Counted from the first letter of the stretch, positions 48,009 through 57,054 are shown. The stretch is DNA of 64,000 bases from CAVPMN01 sp963706425 (GCA_963706425.1 CAVPMN010000003.1:124001-188000), one strand, 5' to 3'. The notes: a model not told the origin generated them from the sequence alone. Translations and numbers: made by a program.

Positions 48009-49148
48009 TTGCCCGACGACACCATCACCGATGAGCCCACGCCGAGCCAGCGGCCGCCCTCGTCCGACGCCACCTATGTCTACCTGCCGCCCGAGACCAG
48101 TCGCCGCCGGCGGTTCCTGTGGATCCTCGGCGGACTGGCCGCGTTCGTCCTCCTCCTCGTGGCCGTCGGTGGGTTCTGGCTCTACCGCCAGGTCAACCCG
48201 GGATCGCCCGGCGAGTTGGTCGAGTTCGTGATCCCCGAGGGCAGCACCACCTCGCAGATCGCCGGGCAGCTCGAGAGCGACGGCATCATCACCAACGCCA
48301 CCGTGTTCCAGTACTACGTCCGGTGGAAAGATGCCGGCCCGTTCGGCGCCGGTGCCTACGACGGCCTGCGGCTCAACTCCGACATGGATGCGGTGATCGA
48401 GCGCCTCGATGCCGGCCCGCTGCCGCCGCCCTACACCGAGCTGGTCGTCCCCGAAGGCCTGTGGGAGAGCGAGATCCGCACCCGCATCCTCGAGACCTTC
48501 CCCCAGATGAACGCCGACGAGCTCGACGTGGCCCTCGCATCGGTGCGGTCGGCCTTCCAGCCCGACGACGTCTCGGTGCTCGAGGGCCTGCTCTTCCCGG
48601 CCACCTATCGCGTCGAGGAGGGCGACGAGCTCGACGAACAGAAGCTGGTGCGACAGATGGTCGAGGCGTTCGACCAGGTGGGCGGCGAGGTCGGCCTGGC
48701 CGATGCCTCGACCACCCTCGCCGGGGTCGCCGGCGACCGGGAGATCACGCCCTACGAGGTGGTCGTGATCGCGTCGATGATCGAGGCCGAGGCGAAGGTG
48801 CCCGAGGAGAAGCCTCTGATGGCCCGGGTCATCTACAACCGGCTCAGGCTGGGCATGAGCCTCGGCATCGACGCCACGGTGATCTACGCCCTCGGCGAGC
48901 GCACCGATCAGCTCACCCGCAGCGATCTCGAAGTGGCGTCGCCGTTCAACACCCGGCGCTACCCCGGACTGCCCCCCACGCCCATCGGGTCGCCGGGCCG
49001 GGCGTCGCTCGAGGCCGCGCTCAACCCCGCCGAGGGCGACTGGCTCTACTACGTGCTCACCGACGAGGACGGTCGCCACTACTTCACCGAGGACTACAAC
49101 GACTTCCTCCGCGCCCAGGAGGAGTCGAGGGACAAGGGCCTGCTGTGA
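48009..49148 (+). CDS. mltG: Endolytic murein transglycosylase MltG
   Basis: 379-residue YceG-family enzyme that cuts nascent peptidoglycan strands. One membrane helix (about 38-58, ILGGLAAFVLLLVAVGGFWL), a LysM-like part (VEFVIPEGSTTSQIAGQLES), then the catalytic domain with Glu in VVIASMIEAEAKVPEE and SPFNTRRYPGLPPTPIGSPG. TTG 48009 is the only start giving the whole cytosolic tail; no clear Shine-Dalgarno is seen. The alaS-ruvX-mltG-aroE order is typical. Confidence 0.94.
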   Translation: MPDDTITDEPTPSQRPPSSDATYVYLPPETSRRRRFLWILGGLAAFVLLLVAVGGFWLYRQVNPGSPGELVEFVIPEGSTTSQIAGQLESDGIITNATVFQYYVRWKDAGPFGAGAYDGLRLNSDMDAVIERLDAGPLPPPYTELVVPEGLWESEIRTRILETFPQMNADELDVALASVRSAFQPDDVSVLEGLLFPATYRVEEGDELDEQKLVRQMVEAFDQVGGEVGLADASTTLAGVAGDREITPYEVVVIASMIEAEAKVPEEKPLMARVIYNRLRLGMSLGIDATVIYALGERTDQLTRSDLEVASPFNTRRYPGLPPTPIGSPGRASLEAALNPAEGDWLYYVLTDEDGRHYFTEDYNDFLRAQEESRDKGLL

Positions 49149-49176
49149 TCGCCGGTCGCCCCCTCACGGGACCCTC

Positions 49177-50019
49177 GTGGTGACGAGCACGTCTGGTTGG
49201 TCCGCCCCCACCGGCTCCACCCGTGTGGCTGCGGTCATCGGCGACCCGGTGCGCCACTCGCAGTCGCCGGCGATCTACAACGCCGCGTTCGCGGCGCTCG
49301 GTCTCGACTGGGTGTTCGTCGCCTTCGAGGTTCCCGACGGTCAGGCCGTCGCCGCGCTCGACGGCGCCCGCCGGCTCGGCATCGACTGGCTCTCGGTGAC
49401 GATGCCCCACAAGACGGCGGTCGCGCACGCCGTCGACCGGCTGAGCGACGATGCGCGGGCGCTCGACGCGGTGAACTGCGTCGTGCGTGACGGTGACGAA
49501 CTGGTCGGTCACAACACCGACGGGCCGGGGTTCATACGCGCCCTTCACGCCGAGCTCGGTGTCGACCCCGGTGGGCGGGCCTGCGCGGTCGTCGGCGCGG
49601 GTGGGGCTGCACGAGCGGTGGTGCTGGCGTTGGCTCGGGCATCGGCGGCGTCGGTGCTGGTGGTCAACCGCACCCCGAGCCGCGCCGAGGCGGCGGCCGA
49701 GCTGGCGGGTGCGCGTGGCGTCGTCGGCACCGAGGCCGACCTCGCCTCGGTGGAGCTCGTGATCAACGCCACCCCTCGAGGCATGGCCCACGACCCCGGG
49801 CTGCCGTTCGACGTCGACGTGCTCCGGCCGGGGCAGGTGGTGGCCGACCTCATCTACCAGCCGGCCGAGACCGCGCTGCTCGCGGCCGCCCGGGCCCGGG
49901 GACTGCCGGTGATGAACGGGCTCGGGATGCTGGTGCACCAGGCCGCAGTCCAGCTCGAGCACGCCACCGGGGCGGCCCCGCCTGTCGGGGTCATGCTCGG
50001 CGCCGTTTCCGCCGGCTGA
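49177..50019 (+). CDS. aroE: Shikimate dehydrogenase
   Basis: NADP-dependent reduction of 3-dehydroshikimate. VAAVIGDPVRHSQSPAIYNA binds shikimate, the catalytic Lys is in SVTMPHKTAV, the Asp in GHNTDGPGF, and the nucleotide loop is VVGAGGAARAVV. Length 280. GTG 49177 was chosen; no strong Shine-Dalgarno is seen. Separate from the aroC-K-B-Q cluster by about 2 kb. Confidence 0.95.
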   Translation: MVTSTSGWSAPTGSTRVAAVIGDPVRHSQSPAIYNAAFAALGLDWVFVAFEVPDGQAVAALDGARRLGIDWLSVTMPHKTAVAHAVDRLSDDARALDAVNCVVRDGDELVGHNTDGPGFIRALHAELGVDPGGRACAVVGAGGAARAVVLALARASAASVLVVNRTPSRAEAAAELAGARGVVGTEADLASVELVINATPRGMAHDPGLPFDVDVLRPGQVVADLIYQPAETALLAAARARGLPVMNGLGMLVHQAAVQLEHATGAAPPVGVMLGAVSAG

Positions 50020-50101
50020 CGCCGACCTGACACGGGTCGGGGTGTTCCCGTTTATTTGCGCCGGCGTGCCTCCCGCCGGGCGCCAGGACCCCGCTGGTCG
50101 C

Positions 50102-50107
50102 TAGGGT
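50102..50107 (+). promoter_or_regulatory. Candidate -10 box upstream of the DUF4388 gene
   Basis: TAGGGT about 95 nt before GTG 50203, giving a leadered transcript with GGAGG at 50193-50197. The 183-nt gap (50020-50202) also contains GC-rich imperfect inverted repeats but nothing else recognised. Confidence 0.35.
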
Positions 50108-50202
50108 CGGGCGGCAGCGTGCACGTCGTGGGGAATACTTCACTCGCGGCCTGCCCCTGCCGATGGAGACAGAGAACTTCCATCCTCGACCCGGAGGTCA
50201 CC

Positions 50203-51180
50203 GTGGCACTGCAGGGCACGATCGAGACCTTTGCCCTTCCCGACGTCATGCGGCTACTCGCTTCGACCAAGAAGACGGGTTGCCTGCGCCTCGACGGCAG
50301 CCGGGGCACCGGCAGCGTGTGGGTCGACGCCGGCCAGATCATCGCTGGCGAAGCGTCGCGGGCACCCCACGCCGACGGTGCGGTCGAGGTGGTGTTCGAG
50401 ATGCTGCGCTTCCCCGACGGCGATTTCGTGTTCGACGCCGACGTGGCGCCCCCGACGCCGGGCGAGGCGACCGAGGTCGAGAGCGTGTTGGGCGATGCCG
50501 AGAAGCTGCTCGACGAGTGGCAGGGCATCGAGAAGGTCGTGCCCTCCCTCGATGCCTGGGTCTCGTTGTGTGACGAGCTCTCCGGCGACGAGGTGACGAT
50601 CGACCGGGAGCGGTGGCGTTTGCTGGTCGCGGTGGGCGGCGGGGCAACCGTCGGCCAGCTCGGCGATCGCATGCAGATGAGCGAGATCGCCATCTCCCGT
50701 CAGGTCCGTGACCTGGTCGAGCAGTCGTTGGTCACCGTCGGCGGCGTACCCACCGACATGCCGGCCCCCCCGCCGGCCCCGCCCTCGCTTGTCGAGCCGT
50801 TGGTGCTCGACGAGAGCGACACTGATCTGGTCGACGCGCTTGCCAACGAGCCGATCGTCGACGACACCTTCGAGCCGTTCGACGCAGGTGCACTCGTCAT
50901 CGAGGTCGACGAGTCCCCCGACGAGTTCGAGTTGCCCCCGCTCGACGTCGCCGAATCCGTTCACGAGTCGAACGGAGACAGCCTGTCCGATCCGTCGGAC
51001 GCCGCTGAGATCGCCCGGCAGCTCGCCAACCTGAGCCCCAAGGCCGCCAAGGCGGTAGCTGCGGCGGCCAAGGCCACCACCCAAGAAGAGCGCGAGCGGG
51101 CACTGGCCGACGTCGACGACGAAGAGGACCCGATCAACCGCGAACTGCTGATCAAGTTCCTCGGCTCGGTCAACGGTTGA
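50203..51180 (+). CDS. DUF4388 (PATAN-like) domain protein
   Basis: 325 residues. The N-terminal 110 (LQGTIETFALPDVMRLLAST, TGCLRLDG, GSVWVDAGQIIAGEA) form a DUF4388 domain, found in bacterial regulators of motility and signalling. A winged-helix-like middle (GATVGQLGDRMQMSEIAISR) and an acidic, low-complexity stretch follow, ending in a conserved-looking tail (EDPINRELLIKFLGSVNG). GTG 50203 has GGAGG 5 nt upstream, which decides the start. Role unknown; a signalling or gene-regulatory role is inferred. Confidence 0.75.
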   Translation: MALQGTIETFALPDVMRLLASTKKTGCLRLDGSRGTGSVWVDAGQIIAGEASRAPHADGAVEVVFEMLRFPDGDFVFDADVAPPTPGEATEVESVLGDAEKLLDEWQGIEKVVPSLDAWVSLCDELSGDEVTIDRERWRLLVAVGGGATVGQLGDRMQMSEIAISRQVRDLVEQSLVTVGGVPTDMPAPPPAPPSLVEPLVLDESDTDLVDALANEPIVDDTFEPFDAGALVIEVDESPDEFELPPLDVAESVHESNGDSLSDPSDAAEIARQLANLSPKAAKAVAAAAKATTQEERERALADVDDEEDPINRELLIKFLGSVNG

Positions 51181-51190
51181 TCACGCGGAC

Positions 51191-51215
51191 CGTCCGGCGG
51201 CGCTGCCGCCGGACG
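51191..51215. terminator. Strong GC hairpin after the DUF4388 gene
   Basis: CGTCCGGCGGC (51191-51201) and GCCGCCGGACG (51205-51215) pair perfectly over 11 bp with a GCT loop, 10 nt after the stop. No U-tract; probably a terminator of the GC-hairpin kind. Confidence 0.5.
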
Positions 51216-51250
51216 CGATCCGGATCGCCAGCCGGAGCCTGGCCCCCCGC

Positions 51251-51256
51251 TACGGT
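51251..51256 (+). promoter_or_regulatory. Candidate -10 box of the prepilin peptidase gene
   Basis: TACGGT ends 8 nt before GTG 51265; leaderless spacing. Confidence 0.45.
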
Positions 51257-51264
51257 GATCGCCC

Positions 51265-51957
51265 GTGAACGCCGTCCGGGTGTTGGTGTGCGCCTTTCTG
51301 GCCCTCCCCGCCGGATGGTTCGCAGGCGTCTTGATCGATCGCGTTCCCGACAAGCTGCCGCTCTTCTCGCCGATGACCGGCGTGCGCCTCGCCGGCCGCT
51401 ACCTGGTCGTGCACGTGCTGATGGTGGTGCTGTTCGTGGCGGCCGCCCTGCGGTTCGACGACAGCTCCATCGGCATGCTCGCCGCCTACCTGCTGTTCTT
51501 CGCCATGCTGCTCACGGTGTCGGTCATCGACATCGAACTGCTCCGCCTGCCCGATCGCATCGTGCTGCCGAGCCTCTTGGCCAGCCTGGTCATCATCCCC
51601 GTCGTGTCGGTGATCGACGACGCGACCGACACGATCCGCTACGCCCTCGTGGGCGCCGGGGTCTACTTCGGGTTCCTGCTGCTGACCCACCTGATCTACC
51701 CACGGGGTATGGGGTTCGGCGACGTGAAGCTCGCTGCGGTGATGGGGCTCTACGTGGGCTGGCTGGCGGGCACCACCATGCAGGCGGTGGTGCTCGTGCT
51801 GTGGGCCATGCTCATCGGCTTCATCGGTGGATCGGTCATCGGCCTGGTGATGCTGGTCGCCCGGCGACGCAGCCAACCCATCCCGTTCGGGCCGTTCCTC
51901 GCCCTCGGTGCGGTCATCACGTCGCTGATCAGCACTGGTCTCCTGCCCGCCAACTGA
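51265..51957 (+). CDS. Prepilin peptidase (A24 family)
   Basis: 230-residue membrane aspartyl protease. The two catalytic Asp are in TVSVIDIELLRLPD and YPRGMGFGDVKLAAVMG (GxGD motif); about six to seven hydrophobic helices are visible. It lacks the N-terminal Cys-rich methyltransferase part of PilD, as in the actinobacterial form (Rv2551c position, near the aro genes). No pilin gene is present here, so its substrates must be elsewhere. Confidence 0.85.
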   Translation: MNAVRVLVCAFLALPAGWFAGVLIDRVPDKLPLFSPMTGVRLAGRYLVVHVLMVVLFVAAALRFDDSSIGMLAAYLLFFAMLLTVSVIDIELLRLPDRIVLPSLLASLVIIPVVSVIDDATDTIRYALVGAGVYFGFLLLTHLIYPRGMGFGDVKLAAVMGLYVGWLAGTTMQAVVLVLWAMLIGFIGGSVIGLVMLVARRRSQPIPFGPFLALGAVITSLISTGLLPAN

Positions 51958-52056
51958 GCGAGGCGCCGGCCTCCGGCGGCGTGAGCAGGCTGGCGAGCCG
52001 ACCGAACGGGCAGCCGAGCCGACCGAACGTGCTTCGAGGCGCTGTCTCCCGACCGG

Positions 52057-52062
52057 TAGATT
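52057..52062 (+). promoter_or_regulatory. Candidate -10 box of the aroC-aroK-aroB-aroQ operon
   Basis: TAGATT ends 6 nt before the aroC GTG. It probably drives aroC through aroQ and perhaps the genes beyond. Confidence 0.5.
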
Positions 52063-52068
52063 GGGCCG

Positions 52069-53316
52069 GTGCTCCGCTTCCTGACCGCCGGTGAGTCGCA
52101 TGGTCGCGCCCTCGTCGTGATCGTCGAGGGCCTGCCTGCCGGGCTCGAGATCACGGTCGACGACATCTCGTCCGAGCTGGCCCGGCGCCGGCTGGGCTAC
52201 GGGCGGGGCCCCCGCATGCGCTTCGAGCAGGACGAGCTCACCATCCTCGGCGGCGTGCGTCACGGCCGCACGCTTGGCTCGCCGGTGGCCATCGAGATCG
52301 GCAACAGCGAGTGGGAGCGCAAGTGGACCGAGGAGATGTCGCCTCACCCTGGCGCCACCAACCAGCCGGTCACCAAGCCCCGGCCCGGCCATGCCGATCT
52401 GGCCGGCATGCAGAAGTACGACTTCACCGATGCCCGCAACGTGCTCGAACGGGCATCGGCCCGCGAGACCACGGCGCGGGTGGCGGCCGGTGCCCTCGCC
52501 AAGGCGCTGCTGGCCGAGTTGGGCATCGACATCTGCTCGCACGTGATCCAGATGGGTCCGGTGCGCGCGTCGCTCGACGTCCGTCCGACCATCGCCGATC
52601 TCCCCGCCGTCGACGAGTCGCCGGTGCGCTGCTTCGACACCGCCACCGAGGCCGAGATGATCGCCGAGATCAAAGCGGCCCAGAAGGCGGGTGACTCGTT
52701 GGGCGGCGTCGTCGAGGTGCTGGCCTACGGCGTGCCGGTCGGGCTCGGCAGCCACGTGCACTGGGATCGCAAGCTCGACGGCCTGCTCGCCCAGGCGCTG
52801 CTCAGCATCCAGGCGGTCAAGGGCGTCGAGATCGGCGATGGCTTCGACGTCGCCGGCCGGCGGGGGAGCGAAGCCCACGACGCCATCACCTGGGATGCCG
52901 ACGCTTCGACCTACCGGCGCGAGAGCACGCGTGCCGGGGGCATCGAGGGAGGCATGTCCACGGGCGAGCTCATCGCCGCTCATGTGGCCATGAAGCCGCT
53001 GGCCACCCTCAACCGACCCACCCTCAAGACCGTCGACACCGCCACGAACGAGGAGACCGTCTCGTTCAAGGAGCGCACCGATGTCACCGCCGTGCCCGCC
53101 ATGGGCGTGGTGGCCGAGACCATGATGGCTCTGGTGCTGGCCAACGAGGTCACCCGCAAGTTCGGCGGCGACAGCATGGGCGAGCTGATCCGCAACGTCG
53201 ACAGCTACCTCGACCAGGTGCGCATGGCCGCCAAGCGCGTGGTCGAGCCGCCCGAGAACGATGGCGATCCGCTCAACTGGGACGAGGGCGAGGCGTTCCC
53301 GGAGCCGACGCAGTGA
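52069..53316 (+). CDS. aroC: Chorismate synthase
   Basis: Flavin-dependent final step of the shikimate pathway. LRFLTAGESHGRALVVIVEG, RRRLGYGRGPRM, GHADLAGMQKYDFTDARNVL and ERASARETTARVAAGALAK are signatures, and GGIEGGMSTGELI follows later. Length 415. Leaderless-type GTG start. The 3' end carries the first unit of a 21-nt tandem repeat that also forms the aroK start. Confidence 0.97.
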   Translation: MLRFLTAGESHGRALVVIVEGLPAGLEITVDDISSELARRRLGYGRGPRMRFEQDELTILGGVRHGRTLGSPVAIEIGNSEWERKWTEEMSPHPGATNQPVTKPRPGHADLAGMQKYDFTDARNVLERASARETTARVAAGALAKALLAELGIDICSHVIQMGPVRASLDVRPTIADLPAVDESPVRCFDTATEAEMIAEIKAAQKAGDSLGGVVEVLAYGVPVGLGSHVHWDRKLDGLLAQALLSIQAVKGVEIGDGFDVAGRRGSEAHDAITWDADASTYRRESTRAGGIEGGMSTGELIAAHVAMKPLATLNRPTLKTVDTATNEETVSFKERTDVTAVPAMGVVAETMMALVLANEVTRKFGGDSMGELIRNVDSYLDQVRMAAKRVVEPPENDGDPLNWDEGEAFPEPTQ

Positions 53317-53363
53317 CCAATGGAGCCGACGCAGTGACCCATGGAGCCGACTCCGTGACGCAC
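53301..53363 (+). repeat. Three tandem 21-nt units at the aroC/aroK junction
   Basis: GGAGCCGACGCAGTGACCAAT, GGAGCCGACGCAGTGACCCA-T and GGAGCCGACTCCGTGACGCA-C (53301, 53322, 53343). Each carries GGAG and, 8 nt later, an in-frame GTG (53313, 53334, 53355), so each could start aroK. Confidence 0.85.
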
Positions 53364-53870
53364 GTGGTGCTCATCGGGATGATGGGCTCGGGCAAGACCA
53401 CCGTCGGTGAGCTCGTCGCGGCCCGACTCGGCAGGCCGTTCGTCGACAGCGATCGCGAGATCGAGCGTCGCACCGGCGCCACCGTGGCCGAGCTGTTCGA
53501 GCGCGGCGGCGAGCCGGCGTTCCGCACCCTCGAGTCCGAGGTGCTCCTGGCCGCCCTCGACCGCCCCGAGCCGTCGGTGATCGCGGCCGCCGGCGGCGCG
53601 GTGCTCGATCCCGCCAACCGCGAGGCCATGCACGACCGGGCCGTGGTGGTGTGGCTGCGAGCCGACCCGGCGGTGCTCGCCGAGCGGGTGAAGAGCGGCA
53701 CGCATCGGCCGCTGCTGGCCGACGACGCGGCCGGCACGCTTCAGGCGTTGGCGACCCAACGTGAGCAGCTCTACCGCGACACCGCGCATCACCAGCTCGA
53801 CGTCGACACCCTCACCGTCGAGCAGGTCACCGACCAGGTGGTCGCGGCGCTCGCCGAGGTGACGGCATGA
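53313..53870 (+). CDS. aroK: Shikimate kinase
   Basis: ATP-dependent 3-phosphorylation of shikimate. Walker A GMMGSGKTT, the shikimate-binding PFVDSDREIERRTG, AAAGGAVLDPANR and the LID region SGTHRPLL. From GTG 53313 it has 185 residues with a GADAVTH/GADSVTH repeat at the start; GTG 53334 or 53355 would give a more usual N-terminus. GTG 53313 overlaps the aroC stop. Confidence 0.95.
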   Translation: MTNGADAVTHGADSVTHVVLIGMMGSGKTTVGELVAARLGRPFVDSDREIERRTGATVAELFERGGEPAFRTLESEVLLAALDRPEPSVIAAAGGAVLDPANREAMHDRAVVVWLRADPAVLAERVKSGTHRPLLADDAAGTLQALATQREQLYRDTAHHQLDVDTLTVEQVTDQVVAALAEVTA

Positions 53871-54880
53871 TCGTCGTGCCCGTCGATCTCGGCAGCCGGT
53901 CCTACGACGTGGTCGTCGGCCCGGGTGTCCGTCGCGATCTGGCCCAACTGGTGCCCGCCGGCTCGTCCCGTGTCGCGGTGGTGACCCAAGCCGAGATCGG
54001 CATCGAGGTCGACCCGGGCTGCGAGCACCGGGTGTTCCACATCGGGCAGGGCGAGACGGCCAAGTCGATGGCCACGGTCGAGCGTCTGTGTCGCGAGTTC
54101 GCGCAATGGGGCCTCACCCGGGCCGACACCGTGGTGAGTGTGGGCGGTGGGCTGGTCACCGATACGGCCGGCTTCGCGGCGGCCGTCTACCACCGGGGGG
54201 TTTCGGTCATCCACGTGGCCACCACGCTGCTGGCCCAGATCGACGCCGCCATCGGTGGCAAGACCGGCGTCAACCTGCCCGAGGGCAAGAACCTCGTCGG
54301 GGCGATCTGGCAGCCGACCGCCGTGCTCTGCGACACCGAGGTGCTCGCCGATCTGCCGCCACGCGAGTACCGCAGCGGTCTCGGTGAGCTGGCCAAGTAC
54401 CACTTCCTCGGCGGAGGCCGGCTCGACGATCTCCCGCTCGACGAGCGGGTGGCCGAGTGCGTGCGCATCAAGGCAGCGGTGGTGGCCGCGGACGAGCGCG
54501 AGACGGGGATGCGGGCCACGCTCAACTACGGCCACACGCTCGCCCACGCGCTCGAGACCACCGGTCACTACGACCTGCGCCACGGCGAGGCCGTCGCCGT
54601 CGGCCTGATCTACGCCGCAGAGCTGGCCCGTCGCCTCGGCCGCATCGACGACGACCGAGTGGCCGAGCACCGTCGGGTGGTGGGCGCCTACGACCTGCCG
54701 TCCGCCCTCCCCGCCGGAGCCGATCGTGACGAGCTCGTCGAGGTGATGGGCCGGGACAAGAAGGCGGTCGCGGGCCTCACCTTCGTGCTCGACGGCCCCG
54801 ACGGGGTGCAGCCCGTCACCGGCGTCGACCGAGCCGATCTCGACGCCGCCTTCGACGCCATCCAGGGAGCCAACCCATGA
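53867..54880 (+). CDS. aroB: 3-dehydroquinate synthase
   Basis: NAD- and metal-dependent cyclisation of DAHP. VVSVGGGLVTDTAGFAAAVY, the ATTLLAQIDAAIGGKTGVN motif, GLGELAKYHFL, and the metal His in LNYGHTLAHALE and LRHGEAVAVGL. Length 337. ATG 53867 overlaps the aroK stop (ATGA). Confidence 0.97.
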   Translation: MIVVPVDLGSRSYDVVVGPGVRRDLAQLVPAGSSRVAVVTQAEIGIEVDPGCEHRVFHIGQGETAKSMATVERLCREFAQWGLTRADTVVSVGGGLVTDTAGFAAAVYHRGVSVIHVATTLLAQIDAAIGGKTGVNLPEGKNLVGAIWQPTAVLCDTEVLADLPPREYRSGLGELAKYHFLGGGRLDDLPLDERVAECVRIKAAVVAADERETGMRATLNYGHTLAHALETTGHYDLRHGEAVAVGLIYAAELARRLGRIDDDRVAEHRRVVGAYDLPSALPAGADRDELVEVMGRDKKAVAGLTFVLDGPDGVQPVTGVDRADLDAAFDAIQGANP

Positions 54881-55323
54881 ACCGGCCCGTCATCCTCTTG
54901 CTGTCCGGTCCCAACCTCGACCTGCTCGGCGAGCGCGAGCCGGCGATCTACGGCACGACGACGCTCGACGAGCTGGTGGCGTCGGCGCGCCAGACTGCGG
55001 AGGCCAAGGGCTTCGAGCTCGAGCATCTCCAGTCGAATCACGAGGGTGTGCTCATCGACGCCATCCACGACGCTCGTCAGCGCTGTGCCGGCATCGTCAT
55101 CAACGGGGCCGCCTTCACCCACTACGCCTGGGGCATCCACGACGCGCTGGCCGCCTTCGACGGGCCCGTCGTCGAGCTGCACCTCTCCAACCCGGAAGGG
55201 CGAGAGTCGTGGCGGCACCTGTCGGTGATCGCGCCCGTCGCCACGGGCACCATCTCGGGGTTCCGCGCCCACGGCTACGTGCTGGCCATCGATGCCATCG
55301 CCGAGATCATCGGTCGGCCGTGA
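54877..55323 (+). CDS. aroQ: 3-dehydroquinate dehydratase, type II
   Basis: Dehydration of 3-dehydroquinate by the dodecameric type II enzyme. LLSGPNLDLLGEREPAIYG begins the protein (the catalytic Tyr is in this region), LQSNHEGVLIDAIHDA and NGAAFTHYAWGIHDAL follow, and VELHLSNPEGRESWRHLSVI ends the active site. Length 148. The ATG overlaps aroB by 4 nt. Confidence 0.96.
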   Translation: MNRPVILLLSGPNLDLLGEREPAIYGTTTLDELVASARQTAEAKGFELEHLQSNHEGVLIDAIHDARQRCAGIVINGAAFTHYAWGIHDALAAFDGPVVELHLSNPEGRESWRHLSVIAPVATGTISGFRAHGYVLAIDAIAEIIGRP

Positions 55324-56435
55324 CCACCACGGCGTCCACCGAGGTGTTGGCTCCGATGGATGTGGCTGGTCGGCTCGATCGCCTGCGGGCGGCGCTCGCG
55401 ACGGCGGGCTGCGACGCCCTGCTCGTCAACGCGCTCGTCCACGTTCGCTATCTCACGGGCTTCACCGGCTCGGCCGGCGTGCTGCTCGTCCGACCCGACG
55501 ACGCCGTGCTCGTCACCGACGGGCGCTACGGCGAGCAGGCTGCCGATCAGATGGCCCGAGCCGGCGTCGCAGCCGCGCTCGAGGTGGCCTCGGCCGACCA
55601 ACGAGAGGTGCTCGCCGCGGCCGTTGCCGGCATCGGCTCGCTCGGCCTCGAGGCCGATCACGTCACCTGGGCCCAAGAGCGCACCTATCGCGCCGAGTGG
55701 TTCCCAGGCACCGACCTGGTCGCCACCACCGGGCTCGTCGAGGAGCTGCGCGCCGTGAAGGACGACGGCGAGCTGGCTCGCCTCGAAGCCGCCGCGGGCA
55801 TCGCCGACGATGCCCTCGCGGCCCTGCGGCACCGTCTGGCCGAGCGGCCCACCGAGCGCGAGTTCGCCCTCGAGCTCGACACCGAGATGCGCCATCGCGG
55901 CGCCGACGGGCCGTCGTTCGACACGATCGTGGCCTCGGGTCCCAACGGTGCCCGGCCGCACGCTCGCCCCTCGAACCGGATCATCACCGACGGCGACCTG
56001 GTCGTGATCGACTTCGGCGCCTTGGTCGACGGCTATCACAGCGACATGACCCGCACCGTGATCGTGGGTGAGCCCAGTGTCGTCCAGCAACGCATGCTCG
56101 ACGTGGTGGCGGCGGCGCAGCAGGCGGGCGTCGATGCCGTGCAGGCAGGTGTGGCCGCCCGTGACGTCGACCGAGCCTGTCGTGAGGTGATCGAAGACGC
56201 AGGATGGGGCGACGCGTTCCTGCACGGCACAGGACACGGGGTGGGCCTCGAGATCCACGAGCGGCCTCGGGTGGGCTCGACGAGCGATGCTACGCTCCGA
56301 CCCGCAAACGTCGTCACCGTCGAACCGGGCGTCTACCTCCCCGATCACGGCGGTGTCCGCGTCGAGGACACGGTCGTCGTCACCGGCGACGGATGTCGAC
56401 GCCTCACCCACACCTCCAAGCTCGCGACGGTGTGA
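55320..56435 (+). CDS. pepQ: Xaa-Pro aminopeptidase / M24 metallopeptidase
   Basis: 371-residue pita-bread metallopeptidase cleaving X-Pro bonds. The metal ligands appear in order: the two Asp in VVIDFGALVDGYHSDMTRT, His in HGTGHGVGLEIHERP, and Glu in VVTVEPGVYLP and VRVEDTVVVT. The creatinase-like N-terminal domain spans about 1-130. GTG 55320 overlaps the aroQ stop. The aroQ-pepQ-efp-nusB order matches mycobacteria. Confidence 0.92.
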   Translation: MTTTASTEVLAPMDVAGRLDRLRAALATAGCDALLVNALVHVRYLTGFTGSAGVLLVRPDDAVLVTDGRYGEQAADQMARAGVAAALEVASADQREVLAAAVAGIGSLGLEADHVTWAQERTYRAEWFPGTDLVATTGLVEELRAVKDDGELARLEAAAGIADDALAALRHRLAERPTEREFALELDTEMRHRGADGPSFDTIVASGPNGARPHARPSNRIITDGDLVVIDFGALVDGYHSDMTRTVIVGEPSVVQQRMLDVVAAAQQAGVDAVQAGVAARDVDRACREVIEDAGWGDAFLHGTGHGVGLEIHERPRVGSTSDATLRPANVVTVEPGVYLPDHGGVRVEDTVVVTGDGCRRLTHTSKLATV

Positions 56436-56490
56436 GCAGCATTCCCACCCACCATCGAGCCCTGCCCCGCGGCGGGGAGCGGAGAAGCAG

Positions 56491-57054
56491 ATGGCAACGA
56501 TCACCACGAACGACCTGAAGAACGGCATGTCCCTCGATCTCGACGACGGGTTGTTCGATGTGGTCGAGTTCCAGCACGTCAAGCCCGGCAAGGGGGGCGC
56601 CTTCGTCCGCACGACGCTCAAGAACCTGCGCAACGGCGCAGTCGTCGAGCGCACGTTCCGCGCCGGCGAGAAGGTCGAGCGGGCGATGATCGACAAGCGC
56701 GACATGCAGTTCCTCTATCGCGAGGGCGACGACTACGTCTTCATGGACAACTCGAGCTACGAGCAGATGAACGTAGGGCCCTCGACGCTTGGTGATGCCA
56801 CGAACTACCTGGTCGAGGGTTCCATGGCGACACTGCGGATGTACGCCAGCGAGATCGTCGGCGTCGACCTTCCGGCCGCGGTCGAGCTGGCGATCAGCGA
56901 CACCGAGCCCGGCATCCAGGGCGATCGCGTATCCGGTGCTCGCAAGCCGGCGACGCTCGAGACCGGTCTGGTCGTGCAGGTGCCGCTCTTCGTGAATCCC
57001 GGCGACCGCGTCAAGGTCGACACCCGCTCCGGCGACTACCTCACCCGGGCGTGA
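56491..57054 (+). CDS. efp: Elongation factor P
   Basis: 187-residue tRNA-mimic that relieves stalling at polyproline. ITTNDLKNGMSLDLDDGLFD, the loop VKPGKGGAFVRTTLKN with its tip Lys, and the C-terminal PLFVNPGDRVKVDTRSGDYL. No modification enzyme is seen nearby. ATG 56491 follows GGAGAAGCAG; the frame is open upstream but not coding. Confidence 0.97.
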   Translation: MATITTNDLKNGMSLDLDDGLFDVVEFQHVKPGKGGAFVRTTLKNLRNGAVVERTFRAGEKVERAMIDKRDMQFLYREGDDYVFMDNSSYEQMNVGPSTLGDATNYLVEGSMATLRMYASEIVGVDLPAAVELAISDTEPGIQGDRVSGARKPATLETGLVVQVPLFVNPGDRVKVDTRSGDYLTRA

